Below, one piece after another: positions 33,390 to 41,694 of a DNA stretch of 64,000 nt. Location: positions 62,001 to 126,000 of the forward strand of contig JBPCPV010000009.1 of NCBI GenBank assembly GCA_050998805.1, given 5' to 3'. Numbering within the stretch: position 1 is the first letter of the stretch; each line of letters opens with the position of its first letter. The DNA is from JAICKM01 sp050998805 (GTDB lineage: Bacteria > Chloroflexota > Chloroflexia > QHBQ01 > JAICKM01). The notes beneath the pieces were generated by a model that saw only the letters and a program-made list of their open reading frames with translations, searched no databases and had not been told where the DNA came from. The position numbers were made by a program, and so were the translations under genes.

Positions 33390-33878
33390 CCACCAACCAC
33401 TATCCGGTTTTCGTGTTTTTCGTGCCTTTCGTGGATGGAGGACGCCCTACTCCAAATGGAGTATCTTTGCCCCCAAGGCCCCAAAATATGGCAGTAAATG
33501 CCCCTCGAAATGGATATTAAAAGTGAGAGGGTTAAAATAGCAGGCCGAATACGCCCTACTCCGTGCCTTGAAAAGGACCGCCGCGCCGCCGCGCGGTCAA
33601 TCTCGCCGGCCGTTTTTGGCCGGTTTCCAAAAAATACTCCGATCGGAGTATCTTTGCCTATGAGGAGGGCCTCGGAAAAAGATACTTTAGTATAACCGCC
33701 AGGCACGAATTATCAGAAAGCGGCAAACCGCCGTGCCTGGCCCAACCCTTGAAAGCTGATAGGCCCTGGATGAGGCCACGTACATAATGCCGCTCTCTGG
33801 GGGAAGCCAAAACGCCCTCACCCATTGAGAGCAAGGGCGCTTTCACTCGCATTGTGAGTGCTCGGCACCCAGCACTTT
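33390..33878. other. Gene-free region with repeated palindromes
   Basis: No credible gene. Contains TACTCC-AAAT-GGAGTA (33448-33463) and the perfect 18-bp palindrome ATACTCCGATCGGAGTAT (33634-33651), each followed by TCTTTGCC; a 12-bp direct repeat ACGCCCTACTCC (33442-33453 and 33551-33562); a CCGGCC-GTTTTT-GGCCGG hairpin (33606-33623); and CAACCAC-type units at the left end. AT-rich stretches contrast with the surroundings. It may be remnants of a mobile or regulatory element. Confidence 0.7.
33807..33839 (-). terminator. Probable terminator after the cold-shock gene
   Basis: Minus-strand CGCCCT...AGGGCG hairpin (33834-33839 with 33813-33818) followed by GTTTTGG, about 40 bp after the cold-shock stop codon. 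Confidence 0.5.
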
Positions 33879-34160
33879 TTAGTATTGGTTGCCGTTTACG
33901 CCGTAGTCGTTTTGCTCACCGTCTACTGGGCGGGTGCGGATATTCGGCGAGGTGGAGAGCTTGGTCACGTTCGCGGCTTGCAGTCCCTTGGGGCCGGATT
34001 GCAGGTCGAACTCGACCTCTTGCCCCTCGGTCAAAGTCTTGAAGCCTTCACCCTCAATCGCGCTGAAATGCACAAATACATCTTCGCCGGTCGGCCCGGT
34101 GATGAAGCCGAAGCCTTTGCTGTCGTTGAACCATTTAACGACACCTTGAGTACGATCCAT
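33879..34160 (-). CDS. Cold-shock domain protein
   Basis: 93 residues. Binds single-stranded RNA/DNA as an RNA chaperone. The RNP1 motif KGFGFITG and RNP2 motif VFVHFSAI are intact in an OB-fold of about 67 residues (GVVKWFNDSKGFGF to AANVTKL), with a 25-residue polar tail that is longer than in CspA. The ATG at 34160 has GGAGG 5 nt upstream; a second ATG at 34172 is less likely. The leader is about 180 nt and rich in hairpins, as is common in cold-regulated csp genes. Confidence 0.95.
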   Translation of the reverse strand: MDRTQGVVKWFNDSKGFGFITGPTGEDVFVHFSAIEGEGFKTLTEGQEVEFDLQSGPKGLQAANVTKLSTSPNIRTRPVDGEQNDYGVNGNQY

Positions 34161-34345
34161 TGCTGCCTCCATTCAAGAACACGTTACTTCAGGCCCAGAG
34201 AGCGCCCTGGCCGCCCAAGGGGAGGGCGGTTGTGTACTTGGGCCTTCTATAGATGAAGCTGAGGTCTGCCGAAGGGAATCAGGTGCGGAGAATTGTCTCG
34301 CTACAACGTGGTGCCGGAACCGACAACTCCAACTTCTATATACAG

Positions 34346-34374
34346 ATCGTACCAAATATCAGGCGCGATGTCAA
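34346..34374 (-). promoter_or_regulatory. Promoter of the cold-shock gene
   Basis: Minus-strand TTGACA (34369-34374), 17-bp spacer, TACGAT (34346-34351). Between it and the gene lies a leader of about 180 nt including the hairpin CCGCCC-TCCCCTT-GGGCGG, without a protein-coding feature. Confidence 0.82.
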
Positions 34375-34409
34375 GCAAGCCGGAGCCTACGCGGACCGCC
34401 GACTTGTGG

Positions 34410-34415
34410 TATAAT
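34410..34415 (+). promoter_or_regulatory. Extended -10 box before the MBL-fold gene
   Basis: TGGTATAAT, 22 nt before the ATG at 34438; a GAGAGGAGA ribosome-binding site lies between. No clear -35. Confidence 0.55.
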
Positions 34416-34437
34416 TGGGGGTTGAGAGGAGAACCTG

Positions 34438-35079
34438 ATGCCTGAAATCACATGGCTTGGCTACGGCTGCTTCCGGTTGCGGGGCAAAGACGCGACGGTC
34501 GTTATTGATCCGTTTGACAAGGGGCTGGGGATCGAACCCCCGCGCCCCCGCGCCGACATCGTGACGGTGAGCCGCGACGAGAACCGCGCTGCCGTCGCAA
34601 ACATCAAAGGCGACCCACGGGTGCTGCACGCGCCGGGGGAATACGAGGTCAAGGGGGTGTTCCTGACCGGCGTCGGCACATTCGCCGACAACAAGAAGGG
34701 CGCTCTGCACGGCAAGAACACTGTCTTCGTCTATGAGATGGACGACATCGTGATCTGCCACCTCGGCGGCCTCGGCCATACACTGAGCGCGGCGCAGGTG
34801 GAGGCGCTGACCAACGTTTCGGTACTGATAGTGCCGGTGGGCGCGCCCGACATGCTCGAACCCCAACGCGCCGTCGAGATCATCGCGCAGATCGAGCCGT
34901 CGCTGGTCGTGCCGATGATGTACAAGACCGGACCCGAAACCGCCAACCTGGAACCGATCGACCGCTTCGCGAAGGAGATGGGCCTCAAAGATTGGCAGGC
35001 CCAGGACAAGCTGGTGATCAAAGGCCCCAGCGACTTGCCGGAGACGACACAGGTCGTGGTGCTCGAAGTGAAATCGTAA
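34438..35079 (+). CDS. Metallo-beta-lactamase-fold protein with degenerate metal site
   Basis: 213 residues of the UlaG/YtkL-like MBL group: WLGYGCFRLRGKDATVVIDPF at the start, GDPRVLHAPGEYEVKGV and PVGAPDMLEPQRAVEIIAQIEPSLVVPMMY later. Normal members carry H-x-H-x-D-H in the first loop; here that position is SRDENRA (45-51), and the second motif, usually HLGDLGH, is HLGGLGH (108-114). Most metal ligands are therefore gone and catalysis is doubtful. Well-placed ribosome-binding site and clean frame argue for an expressed, perhaps non-enzymatic, protein. Directly upstream of pyrG. Confidence 0.82.
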   Translation: MPEITWLGYGCFRLRGKDATVVIDPFDKGLGIEPPRPRADIVTVSRDENRAAVANIKGDPRVLHAPGEYEVKGVFLTGVGTFADNKKGALHGKNTVFVYEMDDIVICHLGGLGHTLSAAQVEALTNVSVLIVPVGAPDMLEPQRAVEIIAQIEPSLVVPMMYKTGPETANLEPIDRFAKEMGLKDWQAQDKLVIKGPSDLPETTQVVVLEVKS

Positions 35080-35083
35080 ACTT

Positions 35084-35113
35084 GGGGACCGGAGGCCGGA
35101 AGTCTCCGGCCCC
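35084..35113 (+). other. GC-rich hairpin between the MBL gene and pyrG
   Basis: GGGGACCGGAG pairs with CTCCGGCCCC with one bulged A. No T-run follows, so it is not a classical terminator; it may reduce read-through or be a repeat remnant. Confidence 0.5.
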
Positions 35114-35143
35114 ACGGCTTTAGAGGCAGAGGAGGGCGAATTC

Positions 35144-36841
35144 ATGGCTAAGTATATTTTCGTGACTGGCGGCGTCGTATCCTCGGTCGGCAAGGGGATA
35201 ACCGTCGCCAGCATCGGGCGGATACTCAAGAGCCGGGGGCTGGCCGTCGCCGTGATGAAGCTCGACCCCTACATCAACGTTGACCCCGGCACGATGTCTC
35301 CCTACCAGCACGGCGAGGTCTTCGTGACCGACGACGGTGCGGAGACCGACCTCGACGTGGGCCATTACGAGCGGTTCATTGACGAGAACATGACGCGCGC
35401 GGCGAACGTCACCACAGGGCAGATCTACAACAGTGTGATCGCGCGCGAGCGGCGCGGCGACTTTCTCGGCGGCACTATCCAGGTGGTGCCGCACATCACC
35501 AACGAGATCAAGTCGCGGATCGCTGCGGTCGCCCGGCAGTCGGGTGCCGATGTGGTGTTGGTTGAGGTCGGGGGCACCGTCGGCGACATCGAGGGGCTGC
35601 CGTTCTTCGAGGCGATCCGCCAGATGCGCCGTGATGCCGGGCGCGAAAACGTGATGTATATCCACCTGACCTATCTGCCCTACATCGGCGCGACACACGA
35701 ACTCAAGACCAAACCGACGCAGCACAGCGTCAAGGAGTTACGGTCCATCGGCATCAACCCGACGGTGATCCTCTGCCGCGCCGATTACCCGGTCGAGCCG
35801 GACACTCTGGCGAAGATCGCGCTGTTCTGCGACGTGGACGAGGACGCGGTCGTTGAGATGCCTACTGTCGGCAGTATCTACGAAGTGCCGCTGATCCTCG
35901 AAGACGCGGGGCTGGGCAACTACATCGTGACGCGGCTCGGCCTCGGCGGTCACGCGCCGGAGCTGGCGGAATGGCGGAACCTCGTCGAGCGTATCCATTC
36001 TCCGCGCGCCTGCCTCACGGTAGCGATCTGCGGCAAGTACACCGAACTCCACGACGCCTACCTGAGCGTGGCCGAGGCGTTGAAGCACGCCTCGCTGGCG
36101 CAGAACGCCTCGGTGGAGATACGCTGGGTGAACACCGAAACGATCGAGGAGGAGGGGACCGACGCCCTCTTGCGCGGGGTGGACGGCATCGTGGTGCCGG
36201 GCGGCTTCGGCGACCGTGGGGTGGAGGGCAAGATGATGGCCGCGCAGTATGCGCGCGAGCGCGATATACCCTATCTCGGCCTCTGCTACGGGCTACAGAT
36301 GGCGGTGATCGAACTCGCCCGCCACGAGGCAGGGCTGGCCGGAGCGAACAGCACCGAGATCGACCCGCGCACCCCCCACCCGGTGATAGACATAATGGCC
36401 GACCAGCGCGACATCGCCGACATAGGCGGCACGATGCGGCTCGGCCTCTACACCTGCAAATTGGTGCCGGGCACGAAGGCCGCCGCCGCATACGGGACCG
36501 AGCAGGTGAATGAGCGCCACCGCCACCGCTTCGAGTTCAACAACGCCTATCGGGAGCGGCTCGAGGAGGTGGGGCTTGTGATCAGCGGCCTCTCGCCCGA
36601 CGGCCGCTTAGTCGAGGTGATCGAACTGCGCGACCATCCCTGGTTCGTCGCCAGCCAGTTCCACCCCGAGCTTAGATCCCGTCCGACCTCGCCCCACCCT
36701 CTTTTCCGCGACTTCATAGCTGCGGCTATGCGAGAGAAGGCGAAGGCTGCGGATCGGCAGCCGCCGCTATGGAGTGGAAGCGGTCTCCCGGAAGTGGCCC
36801 TGAACCAGGGCGCGGTCTCCGGCGGGATCTCCCAGGAGTAG
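35144..36841 (+). CDS. pyrG: CTP synthase
   Basis: Makes CTP from UTP, ATP and glutamine. 565 residues. The synthetase domain starts KYIFVTGGVVSSVGKGI with the P-loop-like SSVGKG, then KLDPYINVDPGTMSPYQHGEVFVTDDGAETDLDVGHYERF. The glutaminase domain has C381 in GLCYGL and the His/Glu pair in SQFHPE. An AGAGGAGG site precedes the ATG. The 3' end overlaps the convergent sortase-like gene by 75 bp, so the C-terminal 25 residues lie beyond the usual GATase end and are probably a non-conserved tail. Confidence 0.97.
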   Translation: MAKYIFVTGGVVSSVGKGITVASIGRILKSRGLAVAVMKLDPYINVDPGTMSPYQHGEVFVTDDGAETDLDVGHYERFIDENMTRAANVTTGQIYNSVIARERRGDFLGGTIQVVPHITNEIKSRIAAVARQSGADVVLVEVGGTVGDIEGLPFFEAIRQMRRDAGRENVMYIHLTYLPYIGATHELKTKPTQHSVKELRSIGINPTVILCRADYPVEPDTLAKIALFCDVDEDAVVEMPTVGSIYEVPLILEDAGLGNYIVTRLGLGGHAPELAEWRNLVERIHSPRACLTVAICGKYTELHDAYLSVAEALKHASLAQNASVEIRWVNTETIEEEGTDALLRGVDGIVVPGGFGDRGVEGKMMAAQYARERDIPYLGLCYGLQMAVIELARHEAGLAGANSTEIDPRTPHPVIDIMADQRDIADIGGTMRLGLYTCKLVPGTKAAAAYGTEQVNERHRHRFEFNNAYRERLEEVGLVISGLSPDGRLVEVIELRDHPWFVASQFHPELRSRPTSPHPLFRDFIAAAMREKAKAADRQPPLWSGSGLPEVALNQGAVSGGISQE

Positions 36842-37711
36842 CACCGTTATCGCCGGGTGGTCTTGGGCCAGCTTGCCGACATCTGAGGAGGAGACGCGCC
36901 CCACCTGATCCACAACGTAGGTGTAGACCGTGCCATCCGCGCCGGTCAGTGTGATCGTGTCGGCGGGCCGGGAGGCCGCAAAGAGCGCCGCGTTCTCCGG
37001 CGAGTAAGCGATACCGAGGATATAGTTGACGTTCGTGCCGCCGGCCCAGCTTGCGACGGATGGGTCTTTGCTGAAGCTCCAGTTGGGCAGGGTCGTGTCG
37101 GATACGGCGACATTATACTTCTTGCCGCCGAAGCTAAGGCTGCGGGGGGCGTCGTTCTGTAGATGCGCGGAAGGCGGCGAGCCTGCTGCGCCCGGCGTGG
37201 GGCTTCCAGCAGCGGGGACGGCGGTTTCGAGCACAGGGCCGGCGGGCGACGGCGTTGCGGGCGGCGGAGGCGGAATGTCGGTCGGCGGTACGACGGCGGA
37301 TGCGCCGGTGGTCGCCGGGGGCGTTTCGGTGATAGCCGCCGGAGGCGTGTCGGTTACCAGGAGAGAGGTCGGAGTTGTGGCCGGTGGTGTCGCCACGGCT
37401 GAGGCCAGCGCGGGCGCAGGGCTAGCCCCAGCCGTGCTCAGAGGCGTCAAGTTGGCTGCCGTCGTCGGGCTTTCGATAGGGATGGCGATGGTCGCCGTCG
37501 GCTTGCCGTTGGCGTCGAGGCCGCCGTTGTAGAGGCTAAAGGCCCCGGTCACCGGCCCCCAAATCAGGAATAGCACGATCAGCGTGATGACGCCCGGCCA
37601 GATGAACGCGCGCAGGGGAGTCCTCGCCTCGGCGACGGTGGCCGGCACCCCTTCGGTGTCTATCCCGTGCTCGGGCGCGTGCGTACCGTGTTCGTCGTGA
37701 TTGCTGCTCAT
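36767..37711 (-). CDS. Membrane-anchored sortase-like protein lacking the catalytic Cys and His
   Basis: 314 residues: a cytosolic His/Glu-rich N-terminus, one membrane helix (36-58), a Thr/Pro/Ala-rich wall-spanning linker (72-185) and a C-terminal domain (190-308). That domain follows the order of class D/E sortases (NYILGIAYSPENAALF; ADTITLTGADGTVYTYVVDQVGRVSSSDV; AITVLLLGDPAGDRALVQGHF). The T-L-x-T-C strand reads TVLLLGD, so the Cys is absent; the A-G-H His is also absent, while the distal Arg (R300) remains. It follows the LPQTG-bearing gene by 28 bp. The fold call is by pattern only. Confidence 0.6.
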   Translation of the reverse strand: MSSNHDEHGTHAPEHGIDTEGVPATVAEARTPLRAFIWPGVITLIVLFLIWGPVTGAFSLYNGGLDANGKPTATIAIPIESPTTAANLTPLSTAGASPAPALASAVATPPATTPTSLLVTDTPPAAITETPPATTGASAVVPPTDIPPPPPATPSPAGPVLETAVPAAGSPTPGAAGSPPSAHLQNDAPRSLSFGGKKYNVAVSDTTLPNWSFSKDPSVASWAGGTNVNYILGIAYSPENAALFAASRPADTITLTGADGTVYTYVVDQVGRVSSSDVGKLAQDHPAITVLLLGDPAGDRALVQGHFRETASTP

Positions 37712-37739
37712 CGAACCTCAGAACCCTCCAAGACGTTGC

Positions 37740-39848
37740 TTACGGGATGCGCGCCGGCAGCACCGGCGCGGGCAGGCGGATCATGAGTCCGTTCGGCCCG
37801 ACGGTGGCCTTGCCGCTCCAGTGCAGGTAAGGGATAGAGACTGTGACAGGGGCGTTGCGGTGCAGCAAGGCGGAGGCTGCGCCCCGTGGCCGGTTGGTGA
37901 CGGCGGCAGTCGTGCCTCCGTCGTCCTGCAAGACGAGGCGCAACCCGTAGACGCCCTCGCCGGGATCGTAGCGCCCGTTGCCGTTGCGGTCCAGATAGAC
38001 CTGGAAGGGCATCATCACTTTGTCCACCCCGGTCTGGGGCAGCGGCACCACCGGCTCGGTGGGAGTGGGCAGTTCGCCGGGGACGGGTGTCTCGATCACG
38101 GGGGTGGGGGTGGTAGCGGCAGGCTGCGGCGGCTGCGCGGGCGTCGAGGTGGCTTCGGCGGGGCCGGGCGGCGGCTGGGTCGGCGTGGCAGTGGCTTCGG
38201 CGGGGCCGGGCGGTTGGGTCGGCGTTGAGGTGGCACCGGCGGGGCCGGGCGGAGAGGTCGGGAAGGGGGCTGCGGTCGGCGCAGGCCCGTTGGTCACGGT
38301 GACGATCGGAGCGATAATCGGCGTTGTGGTGCCTGCCGGCGGGGGCACGTTCGCCTGCACATGCAGGCTGACGTTGTAAGTCATCGTGGGGCTGCCGAGG
38401 TCGCCCTTGTTCTTCACCATGATGTAGTAGAAATCGTCCCGTATCGGGAAGAAATCGAGCCGAGAAGCTACAACATCGTTCGGGCTGCCGCCGGGCGGAG
38501 GGCCGACCTGGTCGTCGTTCTGCGCGAGTATCGTCCTGCCGTCGCTGTCGAATAGGTAGAGATAAGTGTCCACACCGATGCCGAGGTCCGAGGTCTGGAT
38601 CGTGTAGGCTTTGCCCCGACCGCCGAAGAACTTGTACCAGTCGGCGTCTCCGCCGGGGCAGAAGTTGTGGCCGGGCTGGATCTCGCCGATCAGCAGGAGA
38701 TGGGCGGCGGCGGGCACTCCGTCAGGCTCATACGGGTCGAGGCAGGGCGCGGTGATAGGCGTGGCGGTGGGGGCGAAGGGGTTCGGCGTGGCTGTAGGTA
38801 GGGGGGTGTTGGTCGGAGCGGGGCCGGGGGTGGCGGTGAAGCCGACCGTGTAGGTCCAGCCGAGGCCGCCGAGGCCACGGTTGTCGCGCACGCGCACGTA
38901 GTAGAGGCCGCTCGACGGGAAGTTCATGTCTATGCGCGAGCAGAGGCAGCCGGGCTGATCGTCGTTCTCGGCGATTTTGGTGCCGTCGTAGGGGTAGGTG
39001 TAGACTGCCATGATGGTGTCGAGGCTGCCGCCGAGGTCTTTGGTGTAGAGGGTGTAGACCTTGCCGGTGACGACGTTGATTATGAACCAGTCTTCGTCGC
39101 GCGTCGGGCAGATCGTGTGGGTCTGCTCGGTCGCTAGGTCGAGGTTGTGGGCCTGAGTCGGGAGGTTGTCCGGCTCATAGGCGTCGGCGCAGAACGGCGT
39201 CGGCGTGACCGTGGCGGTCAGGGGGGTAGGCGTGACGGTGGAGGTGCCGATCGGGGTGGTGGTCGGCGTGTAGGTCGGCGGGGGGTTGCTCGGGCTGCCC
39301 GGCAACGACACGAAGTCGCTCGCCTGGTCTGTGTCGTGCCCGTTCGGGTATCGTTGCAGGCTGTTCGTGCCGTCGGTCGGCATCGTCGGCGGGTTGCTGA
39401 AATACGGCTGGAAGCGGTAGAAGTTCGGCCAGGTCGGGTCCACCCTGCCCCAGTTGAGTTGGTCGATGGTGACATCCTGCGGGCCGTTGAGCACGAGGGC
39501 GAGGAAATCGCTCGCGGGGTTCAGCCCGCTGCCGATCCTCTGGTTCGGAAGCAGGTTCGCGCCGATTGCCAGGTTCTGCCCCGGCCCGATCAGCGGATTG
39601 GGCAGTGTGTTCAGCCGATCAGATCCGGCACTGTTGAAGATCGAGTAGCTCGATAGGTCAATCGTTTGGCCGGTGCCGTTGTAAATCTCGAAATACTGGC
39701 CCGCGAAGTTCGAGTTGGTCGGCGCATAGACCTCGTTGATCACAAGCAGCGAGCTGTTCGGCGTGGCTGTCGCCCCACCGACGGTGGCCCAGGAGAGACC
39801 GAGGATCATCGGCAAGAGTGCCAGGGATATAACGAGCCTTTTCTTCAC
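37740..39848 (-). CDS. Secreted lamin-tail / pre-peptidase-domain protein with LPQTG motif and SdrD-like module
   Basis: 702 residues from GTG 39848 (AAGGAG 7 nt upstream). Signal peptide (1-27), a lamin-tail domain (LVINEVYAPTNSNFAGQYFEIYNGTGQTIDLSSYSI...), Thr/Pro linker, two pre-peptidase C-terminal (PPC) domains each starting DAYEPDN / DPYEPDG and holding DEDWF / DADWY, a 42-bp-repeat linker, then LPQTG (603-607) and a Ca-binding-like MPFQVYLDRNGNGRYDPGEG module. LPQTG is 95 residues from the end with no following membrane segment, so it is not a classical sorting signal. Likely an extracellular structural or adhesive protein. Confidence 0.82.
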   Translation of the reverse strand: MKKRLVISLALLPMILGLSWATVGGATATPNSSLLVINEVYAPTNSNFAGQYFEIYNGTGQTIDLSSYSIFNSAGSDRLNTLPNPLIGPGQNLAIGANLLPNQRIGSGLNPASDFLALVLNGPQDVTIDQLNWGRVDPTWPNFYRFQPYFSNPPTMPTDGTNSLQRYPNGHDTDQASDFVSLPGSPSNPPPTYTPTTTPIGTSTVTPTPLTATVTPTPFCADAYEPDNLPTQAHNLDLATEQTHTICPTRDEDWFIINVVTGKVYTLYTKDLGGSLDTIMAVYTYPYDGTKIAENDDQPGCLCSRIDMNFPSSGLYYVRVRDNRGLGGLGWTYTVGFTATPGPAPTNTPLPTATPNPFAPTATPITAPCLDPYEPDGVPAAAHLLLIGEIQPGHNFCPGGDADWYKFFGGRGKAYTIQTSDLGIGVDTYLYLFDSDGRTILAQNDDQVGPPPGGSPNDVVASRLDFFPIRDDFYYIMVKNKGDLGSPTMTYNVSLHVQANVPPPAGTTTPIIAPIVTVTNGPAPTAAPFPTSPPGPAGATSTPTQPPGPAEATATPTQPPPGPAEATSTPAQPPQPAATTPTPVIETPVPGELPTPTEPVVPLPQTGVDKVMMPFQVYLDRNGNGRYDPGEGVYGLRLVLQDDGGTTAAVTNRPRGAASALLHRNAPVTVSIPYLHWSGKATVGPNGLMIRLPAPVLPARIP
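38131..38251. repeat. Three-copy 39-42 bp tandem repeat encoding PPGPAEATATPTQP-type linker
   Basis: Copies at 38131-38170, 38173-38212 and 38212-38251 share GTGGC-(T/A)-(T/C)-CGGCGGGGCCGGGCG. In the protein they make a Pro/Thr linker before the LPQTG module. Confidence 0.8.
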
Positions 39849-39963
39849 AAGGAAGCTCCTTTTGACTGGAACGCGCACGACGCCCGCGCGAATAGGAACA
39901 ATTCGGGCAAGAACATAGCGACCGATGACCGGCTGATCACCGACATTCCTACCAACATTCCTA

Positions 39964-39992
39964 TTGTAGCCGATCTCGGTCGCTAAAACAAG
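39964..39992 (-). promoter_or_regulatory. Promoter of the lamin-tail/sortase-like operon
   Basis: Minus-strand TTGTTT (39987-39992), 17-bp spacer, TACAAT (39964-39969). The -35 lies within the fhs 3' end. The leader holds two ACATTCCTA repeats 12 bp apart and an AGCGACCGA / TCGGTCGCT inverted pair. Confidence 0.62.
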
Positions 39993-41683
39993 CCGGTGAC
40001 GTTGCCCTCGGCGTCAACGTCAATATTCGCGCCGCCCGGCGACGAGCCGAGGCCGGGCATGGTCCTCATCTCGCCGCAGAGCGGGTAGATGAAGCCCGCG
40101 CCCGCGCTCAGGTTGACTTCGCGGATCGGCAGTTGGTAGCCCGTGGGCCTGCCGATCAGCTTGGGGTCGTGGGAGAGGCTGAGGTGTGTCTTCGCCATGC
40201 AGACCGCGAGTTCGCCGTAGCCCTTTTCGGTGTAGAGCCTGAGATTCTTCTCGGCGGCCGGCTCGTAGTAGACCGACGCCGCGCCGTAGACCTGGGTGGC
40301 AATCGCCTCGATCTTCTCTTTGAGCGGCCAGTTGAGGCTATAGAGGTAGTGGAAGTTGTTCGGTCCCTCGGCGGCCTGCGCGATAGCCTCGCAGAGGGCG
40401 GCAGCGCCGGCCCCACCCTCGGTGAAATGGGTCGAGGGCACGGCAGCGACCGCGCCGGCCGCCAGCCCGGCCTCCTGGATCATCTCGACCTCGCGGGGCG
40501 TGTCGGTCGGGAAGCGGTTGACGCAGACGACGCAGGGGACGCCGAACCGCTGCACGTTCTGTATCTGTGCGGTCAGGTTGACCATGCCGTCTCGAAGCGC
40601 GTCGGTGTCCTCCTGCTCCAAGCGGGGGTCAAGCGGCTTGCCGGCGACCACCCGGTAGCGCCCGCTGTGCATCTTGAGCGCGCGCACCGTGGCTACCATC
40701 ACGGCCACGTCGGGGCGGAGGTTGCTCACTCGACACTTGATGTCCATGAACTTCTCCATGCCCATGTCCGCGCCGAAGCCGCTCTCGGTGACCAGGTAGT
40801 CGCAGCACTTAATGCCGATCATGTCGGCGAGCACCGAGGAGTTGCCGTGGGCGATGTTGCCGAACGGCCCGCAGTGGACGAGCGCCGGGGTGTTCTCGAG
40901 CGTCTGCATGAGGTTCGGCTTGATCGCGTCGCGCAGCAGGGCGGCCATCGCCCCCGCCACGCGCAGATCCTCGGTCGTCACGAGGCTGCCGTCGTAGCGC
41001 CGGGCGAGCACGATCCGCCCGAGGCGCGCGCGCAGGTCGGCCATGCCGGTGCAGAGCGCGAGCACCGCCATGACCTCGGAGGCCACCGTGATGTCGAAGC
41101 CGGTCTCGCGCGGGATGCCGTTCTCTTTGCCGCCGAGGCCGACGACTATCTGGCGGAGCGCGCGGTCGTTCATGTCCACGACGCGCTTCCAGGTGACGGT
41201 GAGCGGGTCAATGCCGAGCGGGTTACCGTGCAACAGCGAGGCGTCGAGGAAGGCCGAGCAGAGATTGTGCGCCGCGCCTATGGCGTGTATGTCGCCGGTG
41301 AGGTGGAGGTTGAAATCCTCCATCGGCACCACCTGGCTGTATCCGCCGCCGGCCGCGCCGCCCTTGATGCCGAAGATCGGTCCCATCGAGGGCTGGCGTA
41401 TCGCCACGATGGCCCGCTTGCCGAGGTGCTTGAACCCCTCGCCGATGCCGACTGTGGTGGTCGTCTTGCCCTCGCCGAGGGGCGTCGGCGTGATCGCGGT
41501 GACGTCAATGTAGCGCGCATTCGGCCTTTCGGCGAGCTTGGGGAGGACACTGAGCTTGATCTTGGCCTTGTACTGCCCGTACAGCTCAAGGTCGTCGGCC
41601 TCGAGGCCCATGCCCGCCGCGACCTCGGTGATCGGGAGCAACGTGGCGGCGCGGGAGATCTCGAGGTCGGTGGGGAAGGGCAT
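39983..41683 (-). CDS. fhs: Formate-tetrahydrofolate ligase
   Basis: ATP-dependent synthesis of 10-formyl-tetrahydrofolate in one-carbon metabolism. 566 residues. The P-loop is TPTPLGEGKTTTTVGIGEG; KGGAAGGGYSQVVPMEDFNLHLTGD and the folate-site EPNNFHYLYS-like region (EGPNNFHYLYSLNW) follow. The ATG at 41683 has AAGGA 7 nt upstream; a GTG at 41698 would overlap the upstream gene's TGA as GTGA and is possible. C-terminal MPGLGSSPGGANIDVD matches the family end. Complete. Confidence 0.96.
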   Translation of the reverse strand: MPFPTDLEISRAATLLPITEVAAGMGLEADDLELYGQYKAKIKLSVLPKLAERPNARYIDVTAITPTPLGEGKTTTTVGIGEGFKHLGKRAIVAIRQPSMGPIFGIKGGAAGGGYSQVVPMEDFNLHLTGDIHAIGAAHNLCSAFLDASLLHGNPLGIDPLTVTWKRVVDMNDRALRQIVVGLGGKENGIPRETGFDITVASEVMAVLALCTGMADLRARLGRIVLARRYDGSLVTTEDLRVAGAMAALLRDAIKPNLMQTLENTPALVHCGPFGNIAHGNSSVLADMIGIKCCDYLVTESGFGADMGMEKFMDIKCRVSNLRPDVAVMVATVRALKMHSGRYRVVAGKPLDPRLEQEDTDALRDGMVNLTAQIQNVQRFGVPCVVCVNRFPTDTPREVEMIQEAGLAAGAVAAVPSTHFTEGGAGAAALCEAIAQAAEGPNNFHYLYSLNWPLKEKIEAIATQVYGAASVYYEPAAEKNLRLYTEKGYGELAVCMAKTHLSLSHDPKLIGRPTGYQLPIREVNLSAGAGFIYPLCGEMRTMPGLGSSPGGANIDVDAEGNVTGLF

Positions 41684-41694
41684 GTGGTCGTCCT

